DNA from: Syntrophorhabdaceae bacterium
Lineage (GTDB): Bacteria; Desulfobacterota; Syntrophorhabdia; Syntrophorhabdales; Syntrophorhabdaceae
Reading direction: 5' to 3'
DNA: 64,000 nt
Assembly (NCBI GenBank): GCA_036504895.1
Contig: DASXUJ010000024.1
Location: 1-64,000, forward strand
The translations under genes were made by a program, and so were the position numbers. Positions 42,789 through 51,823 of the stretch are shown here, one piece after another (position 1 is the stretch's first letter; every line of letters begins with the position of its first letter). The notes under the pieces are model-generated. The model made no database searches, had not been told where the DNA came from, and saw only the letters and a list, made by a program, of their open reading frames with translations.

Positions 42789-43982
42789 TCAAAAAGGCAG
42801 GTCCGTAATGCTGAAGATGGCCATGAGCATGGATATGACGATGAAGGCGATGACAAGTCCCATTACGAGAATCATGGCGGGCTCGAAAAAACCGACGAAC
42901 CTCTTTACCGCGTCCCTCAAGCTTTTTTCATAGGCGGTGGCGACCTTGAGGAGCATCACGTCAAGCTGCCCCGTCTCCTCTCCGACCTTTATCATGGAGA
43001 GGGCCAGCGCCGGGACCACCCTTGCTTCCGCGAGGGGGCCTGCAATGCCTTTGCCTTCCTTCGCGCCTTTTGCAACGCTGTCGAGGCCGGAGGCGATCAC
43101 CTGGTTCGTGATCACGTCCTTCGAGTTATTGAGGGCCTGAAGAAAAGAGACGCCGCTTCTCAGAAGCGTGCCCAGGGTCCTGCAGAACCGTGCGGTCTCG
43201 AGCTTCCTCAGGAGGTCCCCCATGAGCCTCAACTTTATCCCATCCCACTGGTAGCGCCCGTTCTTCGATTTGATCCAGCTCTTGAACAGGAGCCACAGGG
43301 CTGCCATGCCCGCGAAGCCGACCCACCAGTAGGACCTCATCCCGTCGCTCACGGCGAGAAGTATCTTGGTATTGAGCGGCAGAGAGCCGCCGAGCTCGGC
43401 GAAAATAGTCGAAAATTTGGGGAGCACGAAAGTGAGGAGAATAATTATGGAGACCCCTCCCGTAATGCTCAGGATCAGGGGATAGATCATGGCGGAGATG
43501 ATATGGTCCTTTAATTCCTTTGATGATTCCAGAAATTCGTTCAATTTTTCAAGCACCACGTCGAGCACCCCGCCCGTCTCGCCCGCCCGGACCATGTTGA
43601 CGTAGAGCCTGGGAAAGGCCTTCGGGTGCTTCTGCAGGGCATCGGAGAAGGAGCTTCCCTCCCGTATCGATTTGAGCACCGATTGGACGATCTCCTTCAT
43701 ATCCTTGCCTTCAGATATATCGGAGAGGATATTGAGGCTTCTGTCCAGGGGGAGCCCTGCGCTCAGGAGCACGGACAATTCGGAGGTAAAGGTGAGGAGA
43801 TCTCCTTTCGAACGTTTGAAAGATATGCCTCTCAGCCCCTTCTGCCTCGGGGCCTGAACCTTGAGGGGTATGACGCCGGTGCTTCTGAGTCTCTCTATTG
43901 CGACCTTTTCGTCGGCGGCATCGATCACTCCCTCGATGGTTTCGCCGGCCATTGTAGTTGCCTGGTAAGAAAAAACAGCCAT
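42789..43982 (-). CDS. gspF: Type II secretion inner-membrane protein GspF
   Basis: 397 aa, the usual length. Two copies of the GspF cytoplasmic domain (LLTFTSELSVLLSAGLPLDR, and later ARFCRTLGTLLRSGVSFLQA) and three membrane helices (VSIIILLTFVLPKF, GFAGMAALWLLF and MILVMGLVIAFIVISMLMAI). It is the polytopic platform protein. Its start overlaps the gspE stop by one base. Confidence 0.95.
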   Translation of the reverse strand: MAVFSYQATTMAGETIEGVIDAADEKVAIERLRSTGVIPLKVQAPRQKGLRGISFKRSKGDLLTFTSELSVLLSAGLPLDRSLNILSDISEGKDMKEIVQSVLKSIREGSSFSDALQKHPKAFPRLYVNMVRAGETGGVLDVVLEKLNEFLESSKELKDHIISAMIYPLILSITGGVSIIILLTFVLPKFSTIFAELGGSLPLNTKILLAVSDGMRSYWWVGFAGMAALWLLFKSWIKSKNGRYQWDGIKLRLMGDLLRKLETARFCRTLGTLLRSGVSFLQALNNSKDVITNQVIASGLDSVAKGAKEGKGIAGPLAEARVVPALALSMIKVGEETGQLDVMLLKVATAYEKSLRDAVKRFVGFFEPAMILVMGLVIAFIVISMLMAIFSITDLPF

Positions 43983-45508
43983 TACACCTCCTGGGTCACG
44001 CGGAGGATTTCGGACAGGGTGGTGATTCCGTTCCTGACCTTTATCACGCCATCCTCAAGAAGGGTCCTCATACCCCGCTCACGCGCCGCCTGCCGCGTCT
44101 GGATCGAGTCCGCGTTTCTGAGGATCATCTTTCGTATCTCCTCATCGATCACGAGAAGCTCGAATATGCCCTGCCTTCCATAATAGCCGGTATAGGCGCA
44201 TGCCTCGCAGCCGCGCCCCCTGAAGAGGGTCACGTCTTTCGACAGCCCCATGATGTCGAGCTCCGCCTGGTCCGCGCCGGACGTGTCGATCTCTTTGCAT
44301 TCCCGGCAGATGACACGCACTAGGCGCTGGGCGAGGATCCCTCGCACGGTGGACGAAAGAAGAAAACTTTCCACCCCCATGTCGAGGAGCCTCGTGATCG
44401 CGCTCGGTGCGTCGTTCGTGTGGAGGGTGGAAAAGACGAGGTGGCCCGTAAGGGCCGACTGTATCGCGATCTCCGCCGTGGCAAGGTCCCTGATCTCGCC
44501 GATCATGATGATATCAGGGTCCTGCCGCACGATATGACGCAGAGTATTGGAGAAATCGAGTCCGATCTGGGTTTTCACCTGGATCTGGTTTATGCCCTTG
44601 ATCTGATATTCCACCGGGTCTTCCACGGTAATGATCTTCTTGTCCGGGGAATTGACCTTGTCGAGGGCGCCGTAAAGAGTAGTGGTCTTTCCGCTTCCGG
44701 TGGGCCCCGTTACCAGGACAATGCCGTTCGGCTTCTTGATAAGGCCGTTAAAAGTCGTCAACGTCTCGGGCAGAAAGCCCAGGAGGTCGAGATTCACCAC
44801 CACGGTCTCCTTGTCGAGTATCCTCATGACCACCCCTTCGCCGTGGACGATGGGGATGGTGGAGACCCGGAGGTCTATCTCCCGCTCTCCCACGCGAAGG
44901 CGGATCCTGCCGTCCTGGGGGAGCCTCCGCTCCGCGATATTCATCTTGGACATGATCTTTATTCGGGAGACGATCGCTGCCTGGAGCCTCTTTGGCGCGG
45001 TCTCCACGTCGTGGAGCACGCCGTCGATGCGGTACCTCACCTTGAGCTCGTCCTCGAAAGGCTCGATATGGATATCACTCGCCCTGGCCTCCACGGCCCG
45101 GGTGATGAAAAGGTTGCAGAGCTTGATGATGGGGGCTTCCGACGCCAGGTCCTTGAGATGGCCCACGTCCTCTTCCTCGTCCTGGATGAACTCGAGACCA
45201 TCCTCGTGGATATCTTCTATGATCCGGTTGATATTCTGGGTTTCCTGGCCGTAGAATTTTGTAATATATTCCTCGATGAGGGAGCCGTCCCCGGTATAGA
45301 CGACCACTTCCGCCGCGACCGCCACCCGCAGCGCGTCGATCACCTCGCGGTCCGAGGGGTCCGCCATGAGGACTTTCAATATATTGTTCTTCAACTCGAG
45401 GGGGATAACCCTGTTTTCCTTCACGAATCGCGATGAAAGCCCGTCAAGCACGAAAGGCACTTTGGGGAAATCATCAGGACTCATGTACAATGCTTCTTCA
45501 CCTATCAT
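43982..45508 (-). CDS. gspE: Type II secretion ATPase GspE
   Basis: About 508 aa from the ATG at 45508 (AAGGAG upstream), not from the longer frame. N1 domain, then DIHIEPFEDELKVRYRIDGV, Walker A GPTGSGKTTTLYG, Asp-box GEIRDLATAEIAIQSALTGH (shown in parts GEIRDLATAEI and SALTGHL), Walker B-type, and the C-terminal tetracysteine (CRECKEID and CEACAYTG, two CxxC pairs) for zinc. It powers pseudopilus assembly. First gene of the minus-strand T2SS operon. Confidence 0.96.
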   Translation of the reverse strand: MIGEEALYMSPDDFPKVPFVLDGLSSRFVKENRVIPLELKNNILKVLMADPSDREVIDALRVAVAAEVVVYTGDGSLIEEYITKFYGQETQNINRIIEDIHEDGLEFIQDEEEDVGHLKDLASEAPIIKLCNLFITRAVEARASDIHIEPFEDELKVRYRIDGVLHDVETAPKRLQAAIVSRIKIMSKMNIAERRLPQDGRIRLRVGEREIDLRVSTIPIVHGEGVVMRILDKETVVVNLDLLGFLPETLTTFNGLIKKPNGIVLVTGPTGSGKTTTLYGALDKVNSPDKKIITVEDPVEYQIKGINQIQVKTQIGLDFSNTLRHIVRQDPDIIMIGEIRDLATAEIAIQSALTGHLVFSTLHTNDAPSAITRLLDMGVESFLLSSTVRGILAQRLVRVICRECKEIDTSGADQAELDIMGLSKDVTLFRGRGCEACAYTGYYGRQGIFELLVIDEEIRKMILRNADSIQTRQAARERGMRTLLEDGVIKVRNGITTLSEILRVTQEV

Positions 45509-45683
45509 TATGCTAACTCCTTGAAATTGTGGAAGTGGGACAATAGTTAGTATAACACAGGAAAAATCCCGGGGCAATCCACTCCGGAAAAGGCGCCCGA
45601 TAAGCTTTGCGGATGGTGTCTGCCTTTCGGAATTCGCGGGAGGCTCCATATGCGCCGCCCGCCTCCGGCCGGGTTAGAGATTT

Positions 45684-46121
45684 TTATTCCAGCCCTTCCG
45701 GCAGGGTCTCTATATAGGCCATGATCTCATCCCTTACCCGGCGGTAAGGGGACATGGCTTCTTCCTCGCTCGCGGCGCCCTGGGCGAGGCGGGGAGGGTC
45801 GTCGAAGGCTTTGTGGATGAGCCGGGACTTGCCCGGGAAGACGGGGCATGCGGCTGCCGCGTCTTCGCACAGGGTGATGACATAATCGAATTCTATGCCT
45901 TCCACTGCGGCAAGAGATTTCGATCTCTGTCCCGAGAGGTCTATCCCCGCCTCGGCCATGGCCCGCACTGCCCGTGGATCGATGCCTTTCGGTTCGACCC
46001 CGGCGGAGTAGGGCTCTATTAGGCCGGCCTTCAGGCGACGCGCCCACGCCTCGGCCATCTGACTCCTGCAGCTATTTCCCGTGCACAGGAAAAGGACTTT
46101 CTTCTTTTCTCCCGGGGCCAT
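45684..46121 (-). CDS. arsC: Arsenate reductase, thioredoxin-type (LMW phosphatase fold)
   Basis: 145 aa. P-loop CX5R at Cys13 (LCTGNSCRSQ), and two further cysteines, C85 and C92, in the LCEDAAAACPVFPG stretch, at the spacing of the classic Cys82/Cys89 redox relay, so it should be the thioredoxin-linked ArsC and not the glutaredoxin type. It turns arsenate to arsenite. Downstream of arsR (22-bp gap) in the arsM-arsR-arsC operon. Confidence 0.93.
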   Translation of the reverse strand: MAPGEKKKVLFLCTGNSCRSQMAEAWARRLKAGLIEPYSAGVEPKGIDPRAVRAMAEAGIDLSGQRSKSLAAVEGIEFDYVITLCEDAAAACPVFPGKSRLIHKAFDDPPRLAQGAASEEEAMSPYRRVRDEIMAYIETLPEGLE

Positions 46122-46142
46122 ACACCCTCCTTTGCCCTGTCC

Positions 46143-46601
46143 TTATGCCCGTGCCGCGCAGCAACGGCCGGCAGGGAGAAGGGGCGGGGCGCTCTCTTTC
46201 ATGAATGCTGCAAGTCTTATCCTGTCCTCCCTCACCATCTCATCCGGGACCTTCTCCACTACGGACAGAACCAAAAGACGCCTGAACAGGTCCGAATCAT
46301 CGATCCTGTAGTGCATCCACTTCCCTTCTTTCCTGTCTTTCACCAGACCCGCTGCCCTGAGCACGCCGAGATGAAAGGAGACCTTCGACTGGCTCATATG
46401 AAAGGCAGCAACCACATGGCAGACACAGAGCTCGCCGTTGCCGAGGAGCTTCAGCATCCTGAGGCGCGTCTCGTCCGAGAGGGCCTTGAATAAGGAGAGC
46501 ATCTCTTTTACCGGCTCTCCGCTGCGCTCCGGTCCCACAGGAAGTTCTACCGTCTCTCCCTGGGCCGCACCGCCTGTTCTATTCGTCCCCCTATGGCTCA
46601 C
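46143..46601 (-). CDS. arsR: Arsenite-responsive repressor ArsR
   Basis: 152 aa. Winged HTH with the metal site ELCVCH (Cys59, Cys61) in the first helix-turn-helix, then MSQSKVSFHLGVLRAAGL and GKWMHYRIDD. The CVC pair binds arsenite and releases DNA. It should bind the perfect palindrome at 47413-47442 upstream of arsM. A Cys-Cys pair near the end (RCCAARA) may add a third ligand. Overlaps arsM by 4 bp. Confidence 0.93.
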   Translation of the reverse strand: MSHRGTNRTGGAAQGETVELPVGPERSGEPVKEMLSLFKALSDETRLRMLKLLGNGELCVCHVVAAFHMSQSKVSFHLGVLRAAGLVKDRKEGKWMHYRIDDSDLFRRLLVLSVVEKVPDEMVREDRIRLAAFMKESAPPLLPAGRCCAARA

Positions 46602-47395
46602 TTTCGGGCCTCCACGTAGACGCTTACCGCGTAGTCGTTAAGGGACTCTCCCTCTCCGAGCCACTTGAGGAACTCTTTGCCTATCGGGTCTTTCGTACCG
46701 GGATCGGCGCAGGCCGATTTGCCCGCTGCGATCACCGTGATCTCCCTGAAGCCCGCTTTTTCGACGAGACCCCTGTATTCATCCAGCGTCACGGCCCCCG
46801 CAATGCAGCCCACGTATGCCTCGGCGTTTTGTTTCACCCTACCCGGCAGGTCCCTCGTGAGGGCCATATCGGAGACCGCGATCCTGCCTCCCGGCTTGAG
46901 GACCCTTCGGACCTCGTCGAAAACCCGCGCCTTATCCACCGAGAGGTTGATGACGCAATTGCTGATGACCGCGTCAACGGCATTGTCCGCCACGGGAAGG
47001 TTCTCGATCTCCCCAAGCCGGAACTCCACATTGGAGAAGCCGCCCTTTTTCGCATTCTCCCGCGCCTTCTCCACCATGGCAGGAGTCATGTCGACGCCTA
47101 TCACTTTTCCCGTTGCGCCCACCTTCGGGGCGGCGACAAAACAATCGAAGCCTGCGCCCGAGCCGAGGTCGACCACCACTTCCCCCTCTTTAAGGGAGGC
47201 CAGGGCCGTGGGGTTTCCGCAGCTGAGCCCAAGGTTGGCCCCCTCCGGCAGCGTGGCAAGCTCCTCGTCCGAATAACCGAGTACTTTCGCGAAATCGATC
47301 AGGTCCCCTGCGGAGCCGCCGCAACACGATTTGCCCTGGGTCGCGATGCTGCTGTATGCCTCCCTCACCGTTTTCTTCGTCCTTATATCATCCAT
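46598..47395 (-). CDS. arsM: Arsenite S-adenosylmethyltransferase
   Basis: 265 aa. SAM-binding motif VVDLGSGAGFD and the conserved cysteines C59 (LGLSCGNP), C147 (ISNCVINLS) and C197 (YVGCIAG), matching the three catalytic Cys of ArsM (72/174/224 in the algal enzyme by position in these motifs). CC at 24-25 is typical. It methylates arsenite to volatile species. First gene of the operon. No ArsB or ACR3 pump is in the window, so detoxification seems to be methylation plus a pump elsewhere, if any. Confidence 0.94.
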   Translation of the reverse strand: MDDIRTKKTVREAYSSIATQGKSCCGGSAGDLIDFAKVLGYSDEELATLPEGANLGLSCGNPTALASLKEGEVVVDLGSGAGFDCFVAAPKVGATGKVIGVDMTPAMVEKARENAKKGGFSNVEFRLGEIENLPVADNAVDAVISNCVINLSVDKARVFDEVRRVLKPGGRIAVSDMALTRDLPGRVKQNAEAYVGCIAGAVTLDEYRGLVEKAGFREITVIAAGKSACADPGTKDPIGKEFLKWLGEGESLNDYAVSVYVEARK

Positions 47396-47412
47396 GTTCC
47401 CTCCTCATGCAC

Positions 47413-47442
47413 ATATCATATCAACTATTATTGATATGATAT
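47413..47442 (-). promoter_or_regulatory. ArsR operator (perfect inverted repeat)
   Basis: ATATCATATCAA and TTGATATGATAT are perfect 12-bp arms around CTATTA, 18 bp upstream of the arsM start. Another half-like ATATCAATAT lies at 47483-47492. Position and form fit an ArsR-family operator for the arsM-arsR-arsC operon. Confidence 0.8.
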
Positions 47443-47761
47443 TAATTTTTTAATACTATTGTCAATAGGTTAAGCTTACTACATATCAATATCTATAATA
47501 CCATCGTCACAACGGGCCTTTATCGTACCCCTTTTCAATTCCCGATTCCCGGTCAGGGCCGATTCGGCACGTTCTTTATTGTTGATTTAAGCCCTGCCAA
47601 CCGTTTATAATAGGGACCGGCAGGGGAAGCAAAAGCTGGCGTTTGGATCTCTTTTCAACACAACAAGGACAAACCTGATTACCTCATCTTTGATCAAGAT
47701 CCCTTTCCGCTTAGTTCTATCCATTCCGGTACATTCATAAATTTGATGAAGAGAGGGCGTC

Positions 47762-48151
47762 ATGAAGAAGATGTTACTGTATTGCCTCGTTCTGGGGAGT
47801 CTCTGCGGATGCTCCGTAGGTATGGCGGTCTCCGGAAAACCTGAGCCCAATCTGTCGGTAGTGAAAGAGAAAGCGAAGATGGGGGAAGTCGAGCTCAATA
47901 TCGGCTCCGCTCCCGTGAAAATGCTCTCCTTGCCCAACGGATATCTGCTCTGCGTCTATAAGTATGAGGTCGGGAATACCCCAAGTCCGGGAAGGGCGGC
48001 ACTTCACGGCGCATTGGACATCCTTACCCTCGGCGCATGGGAAGTAATCGGCACTCCGGTGGAAAGTCTCGTAGGGCAGACCCATTACGTGGCGGTCACC
48101 TATGACAATGATGACAGGGTCGTGGAAGTAAAGCCCACCAGGACCCCTTGA
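47762..48151 (+). CDS. Small lipoprotein, paralog 1
   Basis: 129 aa. Lipobox LCGC at Cys17 after a short signal (MKKMLLYCLVLGSLCGCS). A single-domain body: KPEPNL start, VELNIGSAPVK, then CVYKYEVGNTPSPGRA, and a helical DILTLGAWEVIGTPVE, ending with VTYDNDDRVVEVKP. Nearly the same protein is encoded at 49198-49587; I count 33 differences in 129 aligned residues with no gaps. Family unknown, though the DILTLG...VIGTP phrase occurs in several small Deltaproteobacterial lipoproteins. Outer-membrane or periplasmic side. Confidence 0.8.
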   Translation: MKKMLLYCLVLGSLCGCSVGMAVSGKPEPNLSVVKEKAKMGEVELNIGSAPVKMLSLPNGYLLCVYKYEVGNTPSPGRAALHGALDILTLGAWEVIGTPVESLVGQTHYVAVTYDNDDRVVEVKPTRTP

Positions 48152-48236
48152 TTGATCACGGGCATCGCCGGCGGGTATTTTCCGGCGAAAATCCCGGACA
48201 GGCCGGGTTCACTGGTCCCGCCCTGTCCTGAAGGGC

Positions 48237-48257
48237 GGCCCGGCCTCCTTGCGGCCC
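48237..48257 (+). repeat. Left arm of 21-bp inverted repeat flanking uspA
   Basis: Perfect inverted repeat with 48862-48882, 604 bp apart, GC-rich (GGCCCGG... to ...GCGGCCC). The two arms enclose the uspA gene. Confidence 0.8.
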
Positions 48258-48285
48258 CCTGACGGCTGTCCTTCAAGGCAAAAGA

Positions 48286-48732
48286 TCATTTAGTCAGCAG
48301 GACAGGGCACGTTGCGCGCTTCACCACGTTGCGGGCTACTCCTCCTAAGGCATATCTCGCAAAGATCGATTTGCCCCGCGAGCCCATCACGATGAGGTCT
48401 ATTCCCCTTTCCTTCTCTTCCTCCAGGATAGCCTCGTAAGGAATGCCCGTTATTACGCGGGTAGTGAGCTGCACCTGATGTGCTCCGGAGAATTTCTCCA
48501 CCTGTTTCGCAAGGCTCTCTTCCGCCGCTTCCATGCTGTTCCTTTTGAATGCCTCCAGCATATCGTCGCTGAACGAGAATTCGAGGGACCCCCTGTGTAT
48601 CTTCTCCTGAATTACGTGAGGAACATGCACCCTGGCCGCACACTGCACGGCAATGTCCAGGGCTTGCCCCAATGCCTTATCCGCGTATTCGGAAAAATCG
48701 GTCGGTACCATTATACTTGTCGGTTTAAGCAT
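48286..48732 (-). CDS. Universal stress protein
   Basis: 148 aa from the ATG at 48732 (MLKPTSIMVPTDFSEYA), with GGAGGTGGCG before it; the upstream ATG is inside that site. UspA fold, with the ATP-binding GSRGKSIFARYALGGVARN near the end (G-x2-G-x9-G-type) and KRATCPVLL as last strand. It binds nucleotides and is made under stress; the role is unspecific. It lies between two lipoprotein paralogs inside a 21-bp inverted repeat, on the opposite strand. Confidence 0.92.
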   Translation of the reverse strand: MLKPTSIMVPTDFSEYADKALGQALDIAVQCAARVHVPHVIQEKIHRGSLEFSFSDDMLEAFKRNSMEAAEESLAKQVEKFSGAHQVQLTTRVITGIPYEAILEEEKERGIDLIVMGSRGKSIFARYALGGVARNVVKRATCPVLLTK

Positions 48733-49197
48733 CGCCACCTCCAATTTTGGAATAAACTGACGGTTTCATTCAGTTCGTCCTGATTCTTTTGGGGACCGGC
48801 CGTCACTTCCCGGTCCCTCCCTATGTCATCCGGCTCGTGCGTTATCCATCCCGAAGCTGTCGGGCCGCAAGGAGGCCGGGCCACATCGCACGTGCCGGTT
48901 ACCGGTTCATAGGGGTTATTCCCTTTTTCGGGTCTTCGATTTTCCATCCTTCAACTCCTGTGCATTGGTCCATCGGGCGCTATCGACGTGAACCTTTTGA
49001 GGGCAGCTTTTTGTGTGGGGTGGTTAAAAGCGCGAGCCTGGGGTACTCTTCTTCCTTTTTCCTTTGATAAGCACCTCCGGAATGTCTGTCAAGGGACCAC
49101 GGAGAAGGCGAAGGAAAGGGTTACAAATGAATGAGGATTATGCTTTACTATCCCTTAGCCGGCTATTACGGATTTTGTTTCGAAGGAGAGGGGGTTC
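48733..49197. other. Gap with hairpin and inverted repeat arm
   Basis: GGGACCGG at 48793-48800 and CCGGTCCC at 48809-48816 form an 8-bp hairpin. The arm of the 21-bp repeat (48862-48882) lies here. No gene is seen. The promoters of uspA and the second lipoprotein gene should be inside. Confidence 0.5.
48862..48882 (-). repeat. Right arm of 21-bp inverted repeat flanking uspA
   Basis: Exact reverse complement of 48237-48257. See that entry. Confidence 0.8.
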
Positions 49198-49587
49198 ATG
49201 AAAAGGATAATATTCTGTTGCCTCATTCTGGGGAGTCTCTCAGGATGTTCCGTGGGCATGGCGATTTCCGGAAAACCTGAGCCCAATCTGACGGCAGTGA
49301 AGGAGAAGGTGAAAAGGGGCGAAGTTGAGCTCAATATCGGCTCTGCCCCGGTGAAATCCATCTCTTTACCCAATGGCCGGATGCTCTGCGTGTATAAATA
49401 TGAGACCGGAAATACCCCCAGCCCCGGAAGGGCGGTATTCCACGGCTTGATGGACGTGCTCACCCTCGGCGTCTGGGAGGTGATCGGCACGCCCGTGGAA
49501 GGCTTTACCGGGGATACGCGCTATGTTTCCATAACCTACGACGGCGACGACAGGGTGGTGGAGGTCAAGCCCGTGAAAACCCCGTAA
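49198..49587 (+). CDS. Small lipoprotein, paralog 2
   Basis: 129 aa with the same layout as paralog 1 (47762-48151): signal, lipobox LSGC, KPEPNL, VELNIGSAPVK, CVYKYETGNTPSPGR, DVLTLGVWEVIGTPVE. A GAGAGGGGG site lies before the ATG. The two are direct repeats of one gene, with uspA between. DNA of the two has drifted, so the duplication is old. Function unknown. Confidence 0.8.
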   Translation: MKRIIFCCLILGSLSGCSVGMAISGKPEPNLTAVKEKVKRGEVELNIGSAPVKSISLPNGRMLCVYKYETGNTPSPGRAVFHGLMDVLTLGVWEVIGTPVEGFTGDTRYVSITYDGDDRVVEVKPVKTP

Positions 49588-49691
49588 ATCTTCTAGCATG
49601 CACTCCCCGCTTTCACACGGGCAGTTGACATCCCGGTTCCCCAATCCCATAGTAAGAATAACCTGGAATAATATACAGGGAGGGGGAGAAT

Positions 49692-50081
49692 ATGAAGAAA
49701 TTGATAGTACTGATCGTGGCTCTCGTCATTAGCCTTTTCCCCGCGGCAGCCTCGTTTTCGTTGACGGCACTGGCCGCGGAAGGAGAAAACGAAAAGCCGG
49801 TGCAGGATAAGGGGCCGAGGACCGATGCCCTGACCTTCACGGGAATAGTGCAAAAAGTGGATGGCGCGCTCATCTCGGTCAAAAACAGGAAGGGCACGAC
49901 AAAGACCTTCGATGTGTCCGAGGCGAAGCTGAAGGGTTACAAAGATGATGCCGAGATCAAGACCGGCGACGTGGTGAAGGTCGCATATCAGGAAAAGGAC
50001 GATAAATTGACTGCCACGATAGTGACCAAAATCCGCGCCCGCCTCACGAAAGCCGGCGCCCCCCTGCTCAAAAGCATATAA
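49692..50081 (+). CDS. Secreted small beta-barrel-like protein
   Basis: 129 aa with signal peptide (ends LTALAAEG) and a DUF5666-like body: TFTGIVQKVDGALISVKNRK, then KTFDVSEAKLKGYKDDAEIK, GDVVKVAYQEKDDKLTATIV. This OB-like pattern is common in small periplasmic proteins of unknown role. GGAGGGGGAG precedes the ATG. It is 104 bp after the lipoprotein paralog on the same strand. Confidence 0.75.
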   Translation: MKKLIVLIVALVISLFPAAASFSLTALAAEGENEKPVQDKGPRTDALTFTGIVQKVDGALISVKNRKGTTKTFDVSEAKLKGYKDDAEIKTGDVVKVAYQEKDDKLTATIVTKIRARLTKAGAPLLKSI

Positions 50082-50263
50082 AGACGAGCAAACCAGGACA
50101 AAATCCGCCCGTCCCTTGTCATCACTCTTATCGAAACATATGAATCCGTTCTGCTTTTTCTGTTTTTCATGTACCTGGAACAGGCGCTCACATTGATGTC
50201 CGAAAATGGCGGGCACCATGTTTTCGGAAGTGCTATCCTTACCGGATTGGATGACAATATGAA

Positions 50264-51772
50264 ATGGGGAATAATCGTATGATGCTCGATGACGAGGCCT
50301 GTTATGCCGCACTGCGAGCCCGCAACGCAGGGTTCGACGGGCGATTTTTCGTGGGGGTGAGCTCGACCGGGATCTATTGCCGGCCGGTCTGCCCTGCCCG
50401 TACCCCGAAACAGGAGAACTGCTCATTTTATGCGAGCGCGGCGGCGGCGGAGGCGGCGGGATACCGGCCGTGTCTGAGGTGCCGGCCGGAGCTGGCTCCG
50501 GACCTTCTCCGTCTCGAAGGGGAGTCGCGCCTGGCGGGACTCGCCGCGAAAAGGATGGAGTCGGACGGGCTCTCCGATGAGACCCTCTCGGGTCTCGCGG
50601 GATCCCTGGGCATCACGGACCGCCATCTCCGGCGTCTCTTCGTACGCGAATACGGAGCGCCGCCCGTGGCGTGGCTTCAGACCCGGCGGCTCCTCACCGC
50701 CAAGCGGCTTCTCACCGATACGGGTCTGTCCGTAACCCAGGTTGCCATGGATGCCGGATTCGGCAGCGTACGGCGATTGAATGCCCTTTTTCGGTCCCGC
50801 TACACCCTCTCCCCCACGGATTTCCGGAAGAAAGCCAAGGTCGGTCCCGGCCCCGAGTCGCCCATTGCCCTCTCCCTCGCCTACAGGCCGCCCCTCGCGT
50901 GGGAGAGGCTGCTCCGCTTTTTTGAGCTGAGGGAGATCGCGGGCGTGGAGCATACGGAGGGCTCGCGCTATATGCGCACCGTCTCGGTGAGCCGCAAAGG
51001 AAAGACCTGCAAAGGCTGGATCGAGGTCAGAAATGTGCCGGAGCGGAACATGCTCCGCCTCAGCCTCTCTTCGTCTCTTTTTCCCGTCATAAACCAGGTG
51101 CTCATGCGTGTGCGCTTCCTTTTCGACCTCGACTGCTCCCCCGACGAGGTCCAAAAGGGAATCGGCGGCATGCGGGTGGGGGAAGAACCCATTTTCGAGC
51201 CCGGACTTCGGGTGCCCCATTCCTTCGACGGCTTCGAAATGGCCGTGAGGGCCGTCATGGGACGACAGATCACGGTGCGGGCCGCCCGGACCCTCGCCAC
51301 CCGGGTTGCGGCCCATTTGGGCGAGCCGATCGAGACCCCTTTTAAAGAGCTGACCCTTATTTTTCCTTCCCCCGAACAGATCTGCGGCCTCGGCACGGAA
51401 GTGGAGGACCGCCTGGGCTCCCTCGGGGTGACCGGGGCGAGGTCCCGCTCGATCATGGCAGTGGCGGAGGCATTGAGAAAGGGAGAGATACGGCTCGGCC
51501 CGGACAGCGATGTCGAGGAGGAGATAAAACATCTCGCAACCCTGACCGGCTTCGGCCCCTGGACGGTTGAGTATTTGGCCTTACGCGCCCTTGGCTGGCC
51601 GGACGCCTTCCCCTCTACCGATTACGGGGTGAGAAAGGCCCTCGGGAACCCACCCCAGGGGGAGGTCGAGGCATTGGCCCGGACGTGGTCCCCGTGGCGG
51701 GCCTATGCGCTGGTGGCCCTGTGGGACTATCTGCAAAAGGCCCGCCGGGAAAAGGCCGGTCCGGTTCTATAA
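50264..51772 (+). CDS. Ada-AlkA fusion: methyl sensor/activator and 3-methyladenine glycosylase
   Basis: 502 aa. The N-terminus is an Ada-type zinc/methyl-acceptor domain (Cys39, Cys43, Cys70, Cys73; YCRPVCPART and CLRCRPE), then an AraC-type HTH (DRHLRRLFVREYG and VTQVAMDAGFGSVRRLN), then an AlkA glycosylase with N-terminal beta domain, HhH motif (TGFGPWTVEYLALRAL) and the catalytic Asp in PSTDYGV. So one protein senses alkyl damage in phosphates, can activate genes, and removes alkylated bases. The start may instead be ATG 50279. The O6-alkyl repair part of Ada is missing here, but a separate ogt gene follows 51 bp downstream, giving the full Ada set across two genes. Confidence 0.93.
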   Translation: MGNNRMMLDDEACYAALRARNAGFDGRFFVGVSSTGIYCRPVCPARTPKQENCSFYASAAAAEAAGYRPCLRCRPELAPDLLRLEGESRLAGLAAKRMESDGLSDETLSGLAGSLGITDRHLRRLFVREYGAPPVAWLQTRRLLTAKRLLTDTGLSVTQVAMDAGFGSVRRLNALFRSRYTLSPTDFRKKAKVGPGPESPIALSLAYRPPLAWERLLRFFELREIAGVEHTEGSRYMRTVSVSRKGKTCKGWIEVRNVPERNMLRLSLSSSLFPVINQVLMRVRFLFDLDCSPDEVQKGIGGMRVGEEPIFEPGLRVPHSFDGFEMAVRAVMGRQITVRAARTLATRVAAHLGEPIETPFKELTLIFPSPEQICGLGTEVEDRLGSLGVTGARSRSIMAVAEALRKGEIRLGPDSDVEEEIKHLATLTGFGPWTVEYLALRALGWPDAFPSTDYGVRKALGNPPQGEVEALARTWSPWRAYALVALWDYLQKARREKAGPVL

Positions 51773-51823
51773 CGCGTTACTGATGAAACACATATAACTT
51801 CGATCATATCAAGGAGCAAAAGA

